This document shows positions 1 to 10,654 of a DNA stretch of 64,000 nucleotides, piece after piece. The stretch covers positions 115,475 through 179,474 of the forward strand of contig BGZK01001268.1 of the NCBI GenBank assembly GCA_005406025.1. Reading direction: 5' to 3'. Positions within the stretch are counted from its first letter, which is position 1. Each line of letters starts with the position of its first letter. The notes beneath the pieces were generated by a model that saw only the letters and a list, made by a program, of their open reading frames with translations, was not told where the DNA came from and made no database searches. The DNA comes from Eumeta japonica. Its lineage: Eukaryota > Arthropoda > Insecta > Lepidoptera > Psychidae. The translations under genes were made by a program, and so were the position numbers.

Positions 1-1098
1 ATGCATTTTAATATAAATTAATTATGACAAATTCTTCACAAATAAAGTAAAATTAATATTCATGAATCGACTGTAGACATATCCGTGACAATTGACGTAC
101 AGGCGCCACAGAGCACTCTCGTCAAATTTCGATAGAGCCTTGTATACCATAGACTCACGCTTATTTCCCAAAGGGACAGGCTGAGACCACAGCTCCCGAC
201 TCGATGAGTTCTTTACATACCGAATCATTCAGATTACCGACGTGGACGCATCCTGTCCGAAATGTGTCCCCATGGAAAACTTAATATAGAAGGAGGCGAT
301 ACCGCGATTCCGCGTTCTCCGTTACCTCAAACCGGTCACTGACGTGGTTATAATACATATATAATAACATAAATTATGCCACAAGCATATTTCCCATATA
401 GGTATGCCCTACTAGGTTTCTGTCTGCAGCTTCGTCCAAGTGGATATAGAAAATATTCCTTCATCTTTCATATTGATCGATATTGCTGTCCATCCCAATA
501 TTAGTCTACTAACACCAGCACCGTTCTCAATTTTGACCCTGGTTCCGGGTTTCGTATTTGCTTGCTGTCACAGTTTCGTTTTGTACCAATCACCAGAAAA
601 TGCTATAGTGCCAAATGTAATGTATGCTGTATTATTCGGCGAGAATGTAGCTTTCTATGAATCAAGGAATTTTCGGAATCGGAGTAGTAGTTCGGCATTA
701 TAGCAAAAATGAATAGACGAAGTCAGATATAAATGCTAGTAGGAATAATAAAAACTCATGCGCATTTGTTTGTTTAAAATTTCAAAGCACCGGCCTGTTG
801 CATTTCGAGTTTTGCGACGACAAACATACCGAGGCTGCATTTTTATATATAAAAATTAGATTTCCGCCCATGGGTTAATTCGCGTGAGCGTGAAATGTTC
901 CTTCATCTTTTACATTCAACAATCTTGCCGATTCTGAAATCTCAGTTTTCAATTGTAGTACCGGTATTGCAGAAAATTTTAATCTTTGAGTGACCGCATA
1001 GCTGCACTATATATTTCATCAAGCTATACTGTAATATACCTAACCCTATTTTATATTAAAATCTATCGTAGCTACGTCTGTGACGGGCTTTATACAAG
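1..1098. other. Unassigned AT-rich DNA
   Basis: No repeat, motif or convincing coding segment was recognised. The longest open frame (440-703, +, 87 codons) has no recognisable domain and reads as chance; the same holds for the frame at 22-228 (-). Confidence 0.6.
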
Positions 1099-1322
1099 AC
1101 TAGCTTTGCCGGCAGCTCCGTTCGCGTAGACAGGGTTAATATATGTGACGGTAATCGAAAATTTTTATTGGATAGGGTCTGCTTATAATCCGTTATCTGT
1201 GAGCGTCCCGAAAAGAGTAACTGTGCCAAATTTTAAGTCAATCGGTCCTGTAGACCTCGCGATGAATCAGCTCGTCACGAGTCAGTCAGTCAGTGGTATT
1301 TTGCTTGTATATATATATATAT
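1099..1322 (+). repeat. Dispersed lepidopteran-type repeat (LINE/SINE 3'-like)
   Basis: The segment starts with gactagctttgccggcagc followed by tccgttcgcgt, the head seen again in diverged form near 30.37, 42.85 and 62.92 kb and in reverse at 52.5 kb. It then runs through a 'caaattttaagtcaatcggt' stretch and a 'gtcagtcagtcagt' run into a short (TA)n tail. This head-plus-tail layout is typical of 3' portions of non-autonomous retroelements in Lepidoptera (from memory of the repeat type, not a search). It has no coding capacity. Confidence 0.55.
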
Positions 1323-1387
1323 GATGTAAAAACTTCGCTTCGTACATTTTCCGAGAAATAGATAGCAAATAATGAACATTGTGTTTG

Positions 1388-1669
1388 TGAAATTTGTCAT
1401 CGTCGCCGGGTCAGGTTTTTGAGACCCCACCGCGAGTCATGACACACCACTTCGTACATAAAATAAACTTCACATAGTTCATGAAATTTGTCATCGTCGC
1501 CGGGTCAGGTTTTTGAGACCCCACCGCGAGTCATGACACACCACTTCGTACATAAAATAAACTTCACATAGTTCATGAAATTTGTCATCGTCGCCGGGTC
1601 AGGTTTTTGAGACCCCACCGCGAGTCATGACACACCACTTCGTACATAAAATAAACTTCACACAGTTCA
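1388..1669. repeat. 94-bp minisatellite, three tandem copies
   Basis: Three consecutive 94-bp units start at 1388, 1482 and 1576. They are essentially identical; the last differs near its end (cacagttc instead of catagttc). Each unit holds a small inverted repeat, gggtc...gaccc, separated by a T-rich loop, and a GC-rich core. The short range and near identity imply recent tandem duplication. Confidence 0.95.
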
Positions 1670-2585
1670 TTATCAAACGTGAATAATTAAATATCTACTT
1701 GGTATCTTGTCGAGCTGCCTTCGATATTGTGATCGTACCCACTTGATTCGGGTCCGGATCGAGGGCAAATCGAGCAATGCGATTTTGACTTCAATTAACT
1801 TAAAAAACTACCTGGACGCTACCCGCATCGGACCAGCGTGGGGGGCGCAAAGCCCTGCGCTGCGAAATAAAACTATTGTAGAATTGTATGTTTTCGCAGT
1901 GACACAATAAAATTTTCGTAAAAACTCTAAATAATAATTAAGGATTGTACATTAGGCTATGACAATGTGCATGATATAATTGTAGTAGACTTATAATTTT
2001 CCCAAAAATAAAAGGAATTATTTTTTTTAAAGTTACTACCGTTGATACAGTTCAAAGTTCGAAAATAAACCGTAAAGGTCATACAGTCATTTTATTTCTA
2101 CATTCATAACCTCATACATAAATATCAAGTTATATTATTCTATGAGTTGAAATTATTTGAATGCAATTAGCAAAAATTAAAAAAAAAAAATGCTTTCCCT
2201 CTTGAATGTCTTACAATTAATAAATTAAATCAGCTATTAAGTATGCTCGAAACAGTCCCACAAGGAGAAGATTTGGTGTTAGTAGTACGTGCCAATGAAC
2301 GGATGCCACGACAATATCCGATAGGTATGAGCTTTTACTAAGTCTATACGTTGTTGATAGGATTGTACTTTTCTATATAGCTTAGTTATATGCCATCTTG
2401 AAATGAAATTTACAAACATGCTAAAATTAAATACAACATTGTATTGTTAACAAATAATTTTCATCTACTTATTTATAAAACTCGCGCTTATTTCTCGGTA
2501 GAGTGGAAAGAGAGAGGAAGAAACGAAAAACTTATAAACGTAAACATCTAACTTACGCCATTGACACTAGTAAATACACCTTCAT
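1670..2585. other. Unassigned DNA
   Basis: AT-rich apart from a slightly GC-richer patch near 1740-1870. The 67-codon frame at 1707-1910 (+) has no recognisable motif. Nothing else seen. Confidence 0.5.
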
Positions 2586-2594
2586 TTAAAACCC

Positions 2595-2815
2595 GGCTAA
2601 TTTTAGAAAGTCGATAACGCGCGCGCGCCAGCCCCCAGCGCCGCGCGCGCCCGCCGACGGAATAATATCATTGTCTACCTTTTTATTTTCCCCGCGTTTC
2701 TTTCCGCTTCGAGATTCGATACCTTCGGAATTAATTAAGTTGAAGTAAGCGGAAAGGTCACGACTTACGCCGTTCTTCCTCCGCGCACGCTCGATGTCGA
2801 GATTCGGATAACCTG
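2595..2815. other. GC-rich island, possible conserved non-coding element
   Basis: A sharp rise in GC with CpG-rich runs (gcgcgcgcgcc near 2620) sits in an AT-rich background and is followed by a homeodomain-like ggaattaattaag core (about 2728). Open frames exist on the minus strand (77 codons from 2819) but the arginine-rich translation shows no domain. Either a regulatory or otherwise conserved segment, or a composition island; cross-species alignment would decide. Confidence 0.3.
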
Positions 2816-3070
2816 TCACAATCTCTTTTATTTCTGTGGATTTTACTCCTTAAAAAGAAATTTTCGTATATATATATATATATAATAATATACATGGCGC
2901 GCTTAGACGAGGAGCATTATCGAGCGTTAACAAAAAAGTGTGGTGGCTTCATTCTGTTAAGCCTCCACACAAAATATTTTGGCGTCGTACAATGAATACA
3001 AAATACGGGCATACTTCCTTTAATTGTTGATTTAAGTAGTTTTATTTTAAACGTAGACAAATTAACAATT

Positions 3071-3310
3071 CACAGGGCGAATGTGTATGATGGAAGGATT
3101 GACAAGGGTCCCGTTGGAAATTCAATGCAGACCAAAACGGTGGCGCGTTGATGAAGGGCCAAATTTTAAACACCCAACCGACGAGGTTGCATGTAACAAT
3201 TGCTAGACATCAGGGAAGCGAGAGAGATAGACAAAGATCGTACCATGTAGAAAGCTGTGGTCTCTGCCAACTCTTCCGGGAAATAGGTGTGAGTTTATAT
3301 AATAATAAGT
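3071..3310 (+). mobile_element. LINE 3'-end fragment, copy A
   Basis: The last part of a non-LTR element ORF plus tail, badly decayed. It aligns by eye with the fragments at 7.9, 19.6, 27.5 and 44.1 kb: a 'gggccaaattttaaacaccc' block, a 'ccgacgaggttgcatg' block, a 'gcgagagagatagacaaagatcgt' block and an end of type ccgggaaataggtgtgagtt followed by TA-rich sequence. The family is inferred from the best-preserved copy (44.1 kb), which encodes a FGHMERMN-like C-terminal region typical of endonuclease-reverse transcriptase ORFs. The reading frame is broken here. Confidence 0.6.
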
Positions 3311-3980
3311 TGCATTCGATGTGTATAGTATTGAATGTTATTGACATTGTTACCAATCGTTTAACTTGAATTTTTATATTTTCTATGTTTAATAGGTGTA
3401 TCATGATCCACGTAATATATTTTATCAAATTAATATGAATCAATATAATACTGAAAGCTTATGTATATGCATATGCTATTAATATCATAAGAAATACGTT
3501 TATTTACCCCCCTTTGCCTATTAAACGTATTTCAAGAAAATCGCTCTTAAGGAGCAGTAAACTCCAGTCGCGTCCTCGAGCTGACACCCTTCATTTCGTT
3601 AAGGTTGACAAAAATGTCAAGTGGCAAAGGTGAGACGAAAAAATTTGCAATGGAAAATCCAAATTTCGGATAAACCGTCATTGTCACATCGTCGGGGGCG
3701 GGGCGAAGGGGGACTGGAGAGTAAAAATAACGCATAAGAAATTATTTACGAATTTATCGGGATGCTTGATTACCAAAAAACTGATCAGAGACAAAATTTT
3801 CACCATCTTTCGCTTAAATAGCGTTGCTGTTTGTCTGTCTGAAATAAATTTTAAACCATTTCCCACTACCAAAACAATCGGAGATCGAGTACCTACATGC
3901 ATTTATGTACGTGAACAGCTTTCGCCTGTGACTTCGCCCGCATTAGAAATACAATGAATTTCTTCATCTTTTATGTCGAC
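3311..3980. other. Unassigned DNA with a GC-richer patch
   Basis: The stretch 3545-3730 is GC-richer than its surroundings, including a cgggggcggggcg run near 3690, and could be conserved non-coding DNA. No domain is recognisable in the overlapping short frames on either strand. Confidence 0.35.
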
Positions 3981-3984
3981 CACA

Positions 3985-4220
3985 ATCCCGCTCGCGATCT
4001 CGCCCTCGCTTTTGGTCCCATTCCCGCCCTTGATTACGGTCCCGGTACCTATCTAGTTCCTGCTTCCGATCAAATCATCAGAAAGGAACATATACTCGAA
4101 CATGGGAAGTACAGGTCCCGCCGTTGAATTCTGTTATAACAAGAATTTCGCTTCCACTTATAGTCCCGATTTCAATTCGAAACTAATGTAGATCTTGATC
4201 TTCGTTTGAACATTGCTGTT
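3985..4220 (+). repeat. Degenerate pyrimidine-rich 'cccgat' repeat
   Basis: Irregular units of the type tcccga / gattcc / ggtccc recur at roughly 6- to 12-base intervals (for example ctcgcgatctcgccctcgc, gattacggtcccggtacc). The same pattern occurs at about 56.5, 61.4 and 63.0 kb and in reverse at 52.3-52.5 kb, sometimes beside a 'gctcgcggctccgcccgc' head. Probably a decayed tandem array belonging to one dispersed family. Confidence 0.45.
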
Positions 4221-5084
4221 GCTAATCGATCACAAGTCATAACCATCCCCACAAAATAGAAAGGAGTTCGTTCTACACAAGCTGAGTCTCGGGCAGAAGC
4301 CATTAATGTATATGTCACTCCGGCTTTAATTTTGGATTTGTCAGAAATATAATTACGAATTGATGAAGTGTTTTTTGCGCGATGCGCGGATATGAGGTAT
4401 CTTTTGATTACCTCAATCGCTCATCCAGACTTAGGAGCTCACGACGCTGAAGCTAATTCGCATTTTCGCTGAAAATTGGGGTCCCTGCTGAAGCGATCTA
4501 TGAAAAATGTTCAGCGCTAAAAGGTTAGAAGTATAAAAAAAAGGTGATTCGGCAGCCGAAATGGAAGTAGATTTCATTTAATTTTTCTACGTAATTCATA
4601 TGAAATATGTAATTATTAGATTTTCAACATTTTAAAATGCTGTGATTTCTAAACTAGTTGACTGATTTGGCTCAAATATGAACTCGACTTTTGTAATTCT
4701 CCATAGAACATGTAAGTTGAGTTTCATTAAGATCTCTAAACAATTATATGTAGATTGTTTCGGGGCTCGCTATCGTGCTGACGAGCCCCGCGTTATATTG
4801 TATATATATATAAATACATACATATATAAATTTTTAAACCATATATATTTTCTGACTCAACTCGTACGAGTTAAGTCGGAAAACAGCAAAATTTTTTAAA
4901 AGTTACGTCACGAGGACAAATATAATAGTTAGGTTTTTATGAAATCTACTTAAAACTCTAGCGACATCTCTGTACGGGTTTAACTGAAATGGTTAATTCT
5001 CAAAAATTTCTCACCGTTATCAATAAGGACAGTATTTCGTCCACATGACATGACTGAATACGGTAGCGACACGCGTACCCCGCG
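4221..5084. other. Unassigned AT-rich DNA
   Basis: No recognisable gene or repeat. A short inverted repeat, gggctcg...cgagccc, is present around 4762-4789. Confidence 0.5.
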
Positions 5085-5235
5085 TTGAATAACAGCAAAA
5101 AAAAAGCGTGCACCTATTTCGCGGTATTAACGCCGGAATTCGTTATTCCCAAACAGAAAGAGAAACAAACGGGCGGCGCAAACTCGGGCGCGGCCGGCGC
5201 GCCGGCGCCGTTTAATACCGCCCGCAAATATTTAC
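5085..5235. other. GC-rich island upstream of repeat X1
   Basis: A compact CpG-rich stretch (gcggccggcgcgccggcgcc near 5198) lies in an open frame of 114 codons (5085-5429, +). The second half of that frame is repeat X, so the frame as a whole is not a gene. The alanine/glycine/proline-rich N-terminal part has no recognised domain. Confidence 0.3.
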
Positions 5236-5280
5236 TTATGGGGTTTCGAATGCGGATGTCAAAACTGAGAAATTATATTA

Positions 5281-5900
5281 AAAAAAACTGGCCAAGGGCA
5301 TGTCGGACCATGCCCGTTGTAGGGTTCCGAGGTTCAGAAATGCTCTACACACGAAAAAAGTACGTTGTAACACATTTTCCGTGTTTCCCGTACAGAATAG
5401 TTATAAGCACTTTAGTCGTCTATAACTGAAAAAACAAGTAGGTATGTCGACTATTACTATTAAGCTAGAGTAAACTGAAGTGCATCAACAAAAGAGCGTA
5501 TCTTCCTGGAACTTACGTACTTTTGTTGAGAAGCGCAGTTTTACGCCAATGACTCGAAAACAGTATATTCGACTATGTTCAAAATAATTTTCGTTGAAAG
5601 TATTTACTAAGCGTTATCTTAGTTATTTTTTAAAAATATATTTTGGACTTATGGTTTAGAAAATAGACGGAGAGATCCTCTAGAGAGAGAAATTTCCTGC
5701 AACTTTCGAAGTCATTACTTCCGAAATAAATAATTGCAAACCTTAAAGTATTTTTAAAATAATATTGAAATATGTACCACTCGTTGATGTTTGCTAAAAA
5801 AAATTTTTGTTCACGTTTGGAGTGCCCCCCTAGAAATATTTATTTTTGATATTTAACTACCAAATTAAGTAGCAGCTCATACAAGATACCTACACTATAA

Positions 5901-5946
<46 letters not shown>

Positions 5947-6044
5947 AGTTTTTGTATAAAATATCTGTGACATACGCATAGACGGACGGACATAACGAAA
6001 CTATAAGGGTTCTCTCTTTACCATTTTGGCTCGGAACCCTAAAT
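5281..6044 (+). mobile_element. Repeat X, copy 1 (non-autonomous element with gggttccg/cggaaccc ends)
   Basis: Starts with aaaaaactggccaaggg and a hairpin (gggcatg...catgccc), then tagggttccga, and ends ccattttggctcggaaccct. The near-terminal gggttccga and tcggaaccc are inverted to each other. A second full-length but diverged copy is at 47.14-47.92 kb and a 5' half at 25.24-25.63 kb; all three lie on the same strand. A (AT)n run at 5906-5942 interrupts the 3' part. This type of end is familiar from lepidopteran genomes; transposon class is undetermined. Confidence 0.75.
5906..5942. repeat. (AT)n microsatellite inside repeat X1
   Basis: About 18 uninterrupted dinucleotide units. Copy X3 lacks the run at the same place, so it expanded after insertion. 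Confidence 0.95.
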
Positions 6045-6589
6045 AGTGTTTCATTTTAATGATCCTGTTTTTTCTGCTAGCATAACAAAAGTATTGATTG
6101 AACTTTACTTTGGATGTATAAAATAAAGGAGAGATATTTGTTTTGAAATTGGTACTTGTGTTTCTAAGTTTTCTCAAAAGCTATTTCATCATCCTTCGCT
6201 TCAGTATTAAGGTAAAATTATAGTTAACAACAAAAATAGAATATTTAAGCATATCTATTTTTGATTACGTACTGCGCTGTTCAATCAGATTTTAATTGTA
6301 TTATGAACGCCGAAGGATGAACAAATACGCCAAAAAAAAAAACAGCAAAACTAATTATTTTTATAAATATTAACGATTTCACTGCGTGCTTCAGTTGACG
6401 GAGAAACTAAAGGAGTGACAGACTATCACACAGCCGAAATAACTACATCTGTAAATTCAACATTTCAGCAAACTTTACTTTTTCAATGTACGAAACGGCA
6501 GGGGCTGGACAGAGCGGTGGTATGAAAGTAGCGTTAGTTTTGTAGTCAAAGTAATGTGAATAGGTGTTTGTGTGATTTTTTGATGTCAA

Positions 6590-6705
6590 ATATCCATTGC
6601 GCGCCTTGGCAGTAAAATCGACTGGAATGCCGTGACGGCAAACGGCATTACGCTGTCGTGCCGTGATGCCCTCACTACGCCGCCGCTACCGACTTCGTTG
6701 TGTGT
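6590..6705. repeat. GC-rich segment with nested inverted repeats
   Basis: aatgccgt and acggcatt form perfect 8-bp arms around gacggcaa, and gccgtga recurs just downstream (gtgccgtgatgccc). The stretch is much richer in GC than its flanks. Could be the terminus of a foldback element; no second copy was recognised. Confidence 0.4.
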
Positions 6706-6719
6706 GCGCGCGCGTATAC

Positions 6720-7440
6720 TTTAGTTTAACTTCACCTTATTATACATTAAATTCAGCTAATATTTATGTAAATTATAAAAATGATTTTAAATAACTTAAT
6801 TGACCGAATAATCATTTATTGATAAGAAATTGGAATTATTTTCATAGAATTATTATTATTTTGTGTTATTATTATACTATGAATTTGTTGTCTCCAAAAT
6901 AAAGTTTGAAATTAATTCGTTATTTAAGTGATTTCATTGATTTATTTGACGTATTATTTAAAATAATTGAAAAGAATTTATTAATATTGTTTTAGTTATT
7001 GTGACGCCGACCTATTATAATTTATTATTATTAAAATTAATAAAATTGACTTGAAATTATTTGTTTTTATTATAAATTAATTGAAAGAATTCCTATTAGA
7101 ATTCTAATCAGTGATATATTATCAAATCAAAATAAATTTTCTATTCACTGATATAAGCGTTCTCCAGTTGTTATTATTATTATATATTTAAAATAATAAG
7201 AAATATATATTGATTTTATTAACAAACTTTATTCTTTTTTTATTACTTTGCTATATATGTTCTTTATTAGTATTTACTAATTAAAATCCTAATATTAACC
7301 TAAATGCTTTACGCCTGCCGGCCGTCCCATGAAGGCCAAATTTTTTTTATACACCAAAATCATTATTTCGGATTAAGTAAAAATGCAATTTTTAAAAGAG
7401 TAAACGTAACTTTTTATTAGATCATATCACCGATTTCAAT
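6720..7440. other. Very AT-rich DNA
   Basis: Long stretch dominated by tta/att runs; no coding segment or transposon recognised. atcagtga near 7110 and tcactgat near 7146 form short inverted arms. Confidence 0.5.
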
Positions 7441-7554
7441 TAATTCATGCTATATATCTCTCCGAGGTGCAGAGTAATTGGTTTAGTTTTAATTGATTGT
7501 AAAAAAAAAATACATACAGACTAACATAGAGCCTACCCCTACATAGAAGTCGAT

Positions 7555-7700
7555 CCGAAAAAGAGTACACGTCAAGGCGTTGATTCCAGACGTCGCCGTC
7601 GTGACGATGACGGTGGTCATTGACCCGCGCTGGACCGGCGTGGGAGGCTTTACGGAAAGGGCATGGCTCAGCAGTGAGACGATAAACCCTTGTACGATAA
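7555..7700 (-). repeat. GC-rich repeat-like segment
   Basis: On the minus strand an open frame covers this island (81 codons from 7734, with the phrase VKPPTPVQRGSMTTVIV). A weakly similar island at about 23.25-23.33 kb shares ccac(g/a)ccggtccag and the following gacggcg-like sequence in the same orientation. The simplest reading is two diverged copies of one dispersed repeat; a small cellular exon is the alternative. No domain recognised. Confidence 0.3.
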
Positions 7701-7876
7701 CTATGAACACGTATACATCGTACCGTATGTTCATACGATATCATGAAGGTTTCGCGTATTCTCATATCGACCTTCGTCTGTGTGGCGTAAAATTTTAATG
7801 AGTTCCCGCGGTCGGTCCGTGGGTTAATAAGACAGTCGCGGTTACAACTTAGTGTACGTACAACTACAAGTTAACA

Positions 7877-8190
7877 TTGAAACGTGTTGTATTGATCAGA
7901 GTTGAAAAATATATGACGCGGCGGTTGGCCCGTCTGGAAAGGGTGAATGAAAGTAAACAGACGAAGCAAATCTATAGAGCGAATGTGTGTGGTGGAAATT
8001 CCAACCAAATTTATGGTATATTCAAAAACTTAAAGCTTAGAAAGGGCCAAGTTTTAAGTTTCTAAGACCGACGAGCTTCCATGAAACGATTGATGGGTGT
8101 CACTGTAGCAAGGGAGATATGTAACATGTGGAAGTCTGTGGTATCAGTGCATGCCCTTCTGGAAAATATGCGTGAATATATAATGATGTT
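7877..8190 (+). mobile_element. LINE 3'-end fragment, copy B
   Basis: The open frame 7877-8065 contains LARLERVNESKQTKQIYRAN, a diverged form of the C-terminal region of endonuclease-reverse transcriptase ORFs (usual form: W-F-G-H-x-x-R-M). It matches the 44.1-kb copy in order: the ERVNES/ERMNEF stretch, the 'tatagagcgaatgtgtgtgg' block, 'gggccaagttttaag', 'ccgacgagcttccatg', and the tail gcgtgaatatataatga. The frame breaks after 8065. All five tails of this family lie on the plus strand. Confidence 0.65.
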
Positions 8191-9080
8191 AATAACAACA
8201 TAGTACAACATTTGAATCACCATTGTTTTTCTTAAGTTACCCCGTTTCCAGGTAGGTATTTCCAAGGTTTTAACTCGAAATGTTGATAAAGGCTTCGACA
8301 GCCCAAAAATTGTCATTCTCCGCGCAGCCCCCGGGCGTGGTCCTCGCAAATCCTCTGTATTACAACCCTTGCAACGGGGCCCGAAGCGAAATTCGCCCGC
8401 ACCCCTGATTTACTTACATAATACCGAGGTTGCCGATCGCCTTTTCTGCCAGCACGCGTTTTATTATATACCCTTCGTAAAAAAAGCTCCGTTGTACTTT
8501 AGTTTCAATTCTTTGAATTCGAGGTAACGCACATTATTATAACAAAGTTTCTTAACACAGGTCGCGGTAGGAGTTGACTGATGGAAATCGTAACATAACG
8601 AAAAAGCCTTTATGTCTTTCCATTTGACCCTATCCGTCTCTCTGTTTTAAAAAATTTATTCTTTAATATTTTTTATATAATCAATATCTAAGTTATATAA
8701 ACGAATATTTTTCCCAAAATATTTAAGGAAATTCTTTGATTTTATTCCTTACTTTGCATTATTATATTCTAAATAGAGCTTATATTCTAAATTGTGAGTT
8801 CACGAAAACTATCAGTTGCTATCGGTGTATAGTTAATTTATAATGTTATTACGAAGTTAGCTACGAATAGCTTTATTGCTTCACAAATTCCGTCCATTAC
8901 CCGATTAAGCTAAAGCAAGGGTAATGAATTTAACAGTCTATATACGCATGTTCGATGAAATGCTACTACATCAATGCAAACAAATGAGGTGGTAAGTGTT
9001 TTGTCTATAATAGAAAGTCATAGCCTAAGTTAATTGAACAGAAAAAAACTAAAATGGCGGCCATGACATGAAACTAACAT
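8191..9080. other. Unassigned DNA
   Basis: A GC-richer patch at about 8285-8410 (cgcagcccccgggcgtggtc) has no recognisable coding content. The rest is AT-rich with nothing assigned. Confidence 0.45.
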
Positions 9081-9082
9081 TA

Positions 9083-9945
9083 TAAAAAAACCCAGAGGTG
9101 TTGTGGGGTCACTCGGTTGAAATGAACTTCCTTTCGCTTTATATCATGTTATAAATAACAGGAGCAGTGAAATAAATTAACAACTTTTGAGAGTAATAAA
9201 CCAGAAATACAAAATAATATTTTAAGGAAAATATTCATTTAGTTAAAATTTGGATATAATACTTGTGAAATAGTGAATTATGAGTTACATTAAAAAAAAA
9301 AACTAAAAGCCTTTTCGACAATCGCCTTTTAAACTAACCTTTAATAAAAATCACCTTTAAAATAAAATTTGCGTTCCACGTCCTCCTTTTAATGATCGCC
9401 CGGTCTAAAACTTGTTAGAAGGAAGACATGCAATGCAAATTTTATTTTAAAAGTGACTTTTTGCTACATATCAGTTTAAAACGAGATGTGATAGAGGCTT
9501 TAATAAAGCAAACAGCGCCATATTTTTTTTATTATTAAACACTTTGTTAAGTTTGTCAAGTTCCACGATTATGTAATTTCTGAAATCGATAAAAGGTGTA
9601 ATTTTTATATGTGTAAAATGAGTTTACCGAATAAAAATCATAAAATAATCATAAATAAATTAACTCAATGATATTATTATTCATTGGAAATGCTTGTGAT
9701 GTAACATGATAATAGATGCATATTTTTACTGAAGTGTTGAAAAAGGAAATGAATGCCACTCGTGGCTACCGCTACATTTGCTTAATAACTAACGTCTTTT
9801 AGAGAGAGAGACAGAGAGAGAGAGAGAGATACTGAGAGTCGAATGAAAGGGGCGTAACTCTTTTGCTTCAAGTGACGGTTTCTGTCTACTAACCACTCTC
9901 GCAATCGGCGTTAAAGAACTTCGTGCCAAAAACATTGGTAAGAAA
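9083..9945 (+). mobile_element. Repeat Y, copy 1
   Basis: Aligns end to end, with indels, to 20.63-21.21 kb. Shared blocks: gaggtgtygtgg...ggttg near the left end, 'agaaatacaaaataatatttta', 'agtgaatyatgagtta', 'gaataaaaatcaaaaaataatcat'-like sequence, and the right end with acttcgtgcc / aaaaacat. In copy 2 the left acgaagttcttt is the inverse of right aaagaacttcgt seen here, which suggests terminal inverted repeats. No transposase frame. The left end alone recurs at 28.49 kb. Confidence 0.65.
9800..9830. repeat. (GA)n microsatellite
   Basis: Interrupted GA run inside repeat Y1; absent from the corresponding place of Y2. Confidence 0.9.
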
Positions 9946-10084
9946 TTAGTTACAAAGAATATTTTGTTACGTACAAGTTTCAAGTGTGCGGCTTTAAAAC
10001 ACACTGTTGTAGACTTGGAGTAGAATGTTTATGGCAAAGGCCAGCAGTCAATTATGTTAATTCAAATCGACCGGCCGTGTGTAG

Positions 10085-10158
10085 TTGTGACGTCAAAACC
10101 TCAGCCGGAGGCGCGCGACGGCTAAGATTCTCACCAGGATACAATTTTGACGTCACAA
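10085..10158. mobile_element. 74-bp foldback element with 14-bp perfect inverted ends
   Basis: ttgtgacgtcaaaa (10085-10098) and ttttgacgtcacaa (10145-10158) are exact reverse complements. Each arm contains the palindrome tgacgtca (CRE-type bZIP core). The end is one base different from the 3' end of element Z (ttgtcacgtcaaaa). It is either a deleted Z relative or an independent pair of bZIP sites. The interior is GC-rich (ggaggcgcgcgacgg). Confidence 0.55.
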
Positions 10159-10170
10159 TTATATGTATTC

Positions 10171-10203
10171 GACGCTTGCCTGCGACATGCAATTACATGT
10201 AAC
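10171..10203 (+). repeat. Repeat W, fragment 1
   Basis: gacgcttgcctgcgacatgc followed by aattacatgtaac matches, inverted, the block near 30.95-30.98 kb; the 36.1-kb copy shares the core. Only about 33 bp remain here. Confidence 0.5.
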
Positions 10204-10370
10204 ATTCAGCCCCTCGCTGACCTTCAAATCTGTTCTTTTACTACTAATCCTCCTCCAACGCATTGAATTTTGATTCGAGAAGATTGACAGATATCGAATA
10301 TCTAAGCATGTGCTAATTTTCTATTTATCGTAGTCCACTAATAGTTATATTGTCATTTCTCCGTATACAG

Positions 10371-10537
10371 TGAGTGATACGTCAAAGATGACAGAAGCCT
10401 CTTCCACCAGCAGTCATAGACAATCACTGATGGACATGCTTCGGTTGTCGCAGAATAACCATCACCAAATGGTAGCCCAAATTGTCATAGACAAACCTCC
10501 AATAACGCCGATGTTTAAATATCAGTTTGATCATTAA
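10371..10537 (+). CDS. Possible last exon of an unidentified gene
   Basis: A pyrimidine-rich tract ending in ccgtatacag precedes a frame that stays open from 10373 to the TAA at 10535-10537. The only ATG-initiated part is 49 codons (ATG 10388), with the text MLRLSQNNHHQMVAQIVIDK near its middle and ending MFKYQFDH. Codon use looks less AT-driven than most frames here. If 10370 is a splice acceptor, the exon enters one base short of a codon (phase 1). No clear AATAAA follows within 200 bases. No domain recognised; it could be a chance frame or transposon remnant. Confidence 0.3.
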
Positions 10538-10654
10538 GCATATCATACCTATTTTTATGTTTTAAAATTTCAAAAACTATTCCAGAACTCTTAATTATTA
10601 GCCTTTTTCACACACATGGAATAATATCAAATTAATTTGTGGTTATCACTAAGT

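Noticed and set aside
5085..5429. 114-codon open frame as a gene
   Set aside because: Its second half is the start of repeat X1, also found at 25.2 and 47.1 kb, so the frame crosses a transposon boundary.
7445..7798. Membrane-protein gene at the 7.6-kb GC-rich island
   Set aside because: Three overlapping frames on both strands are open equally, no splice or start context stands out, and part of the island resembles the one at 23.3 kb.
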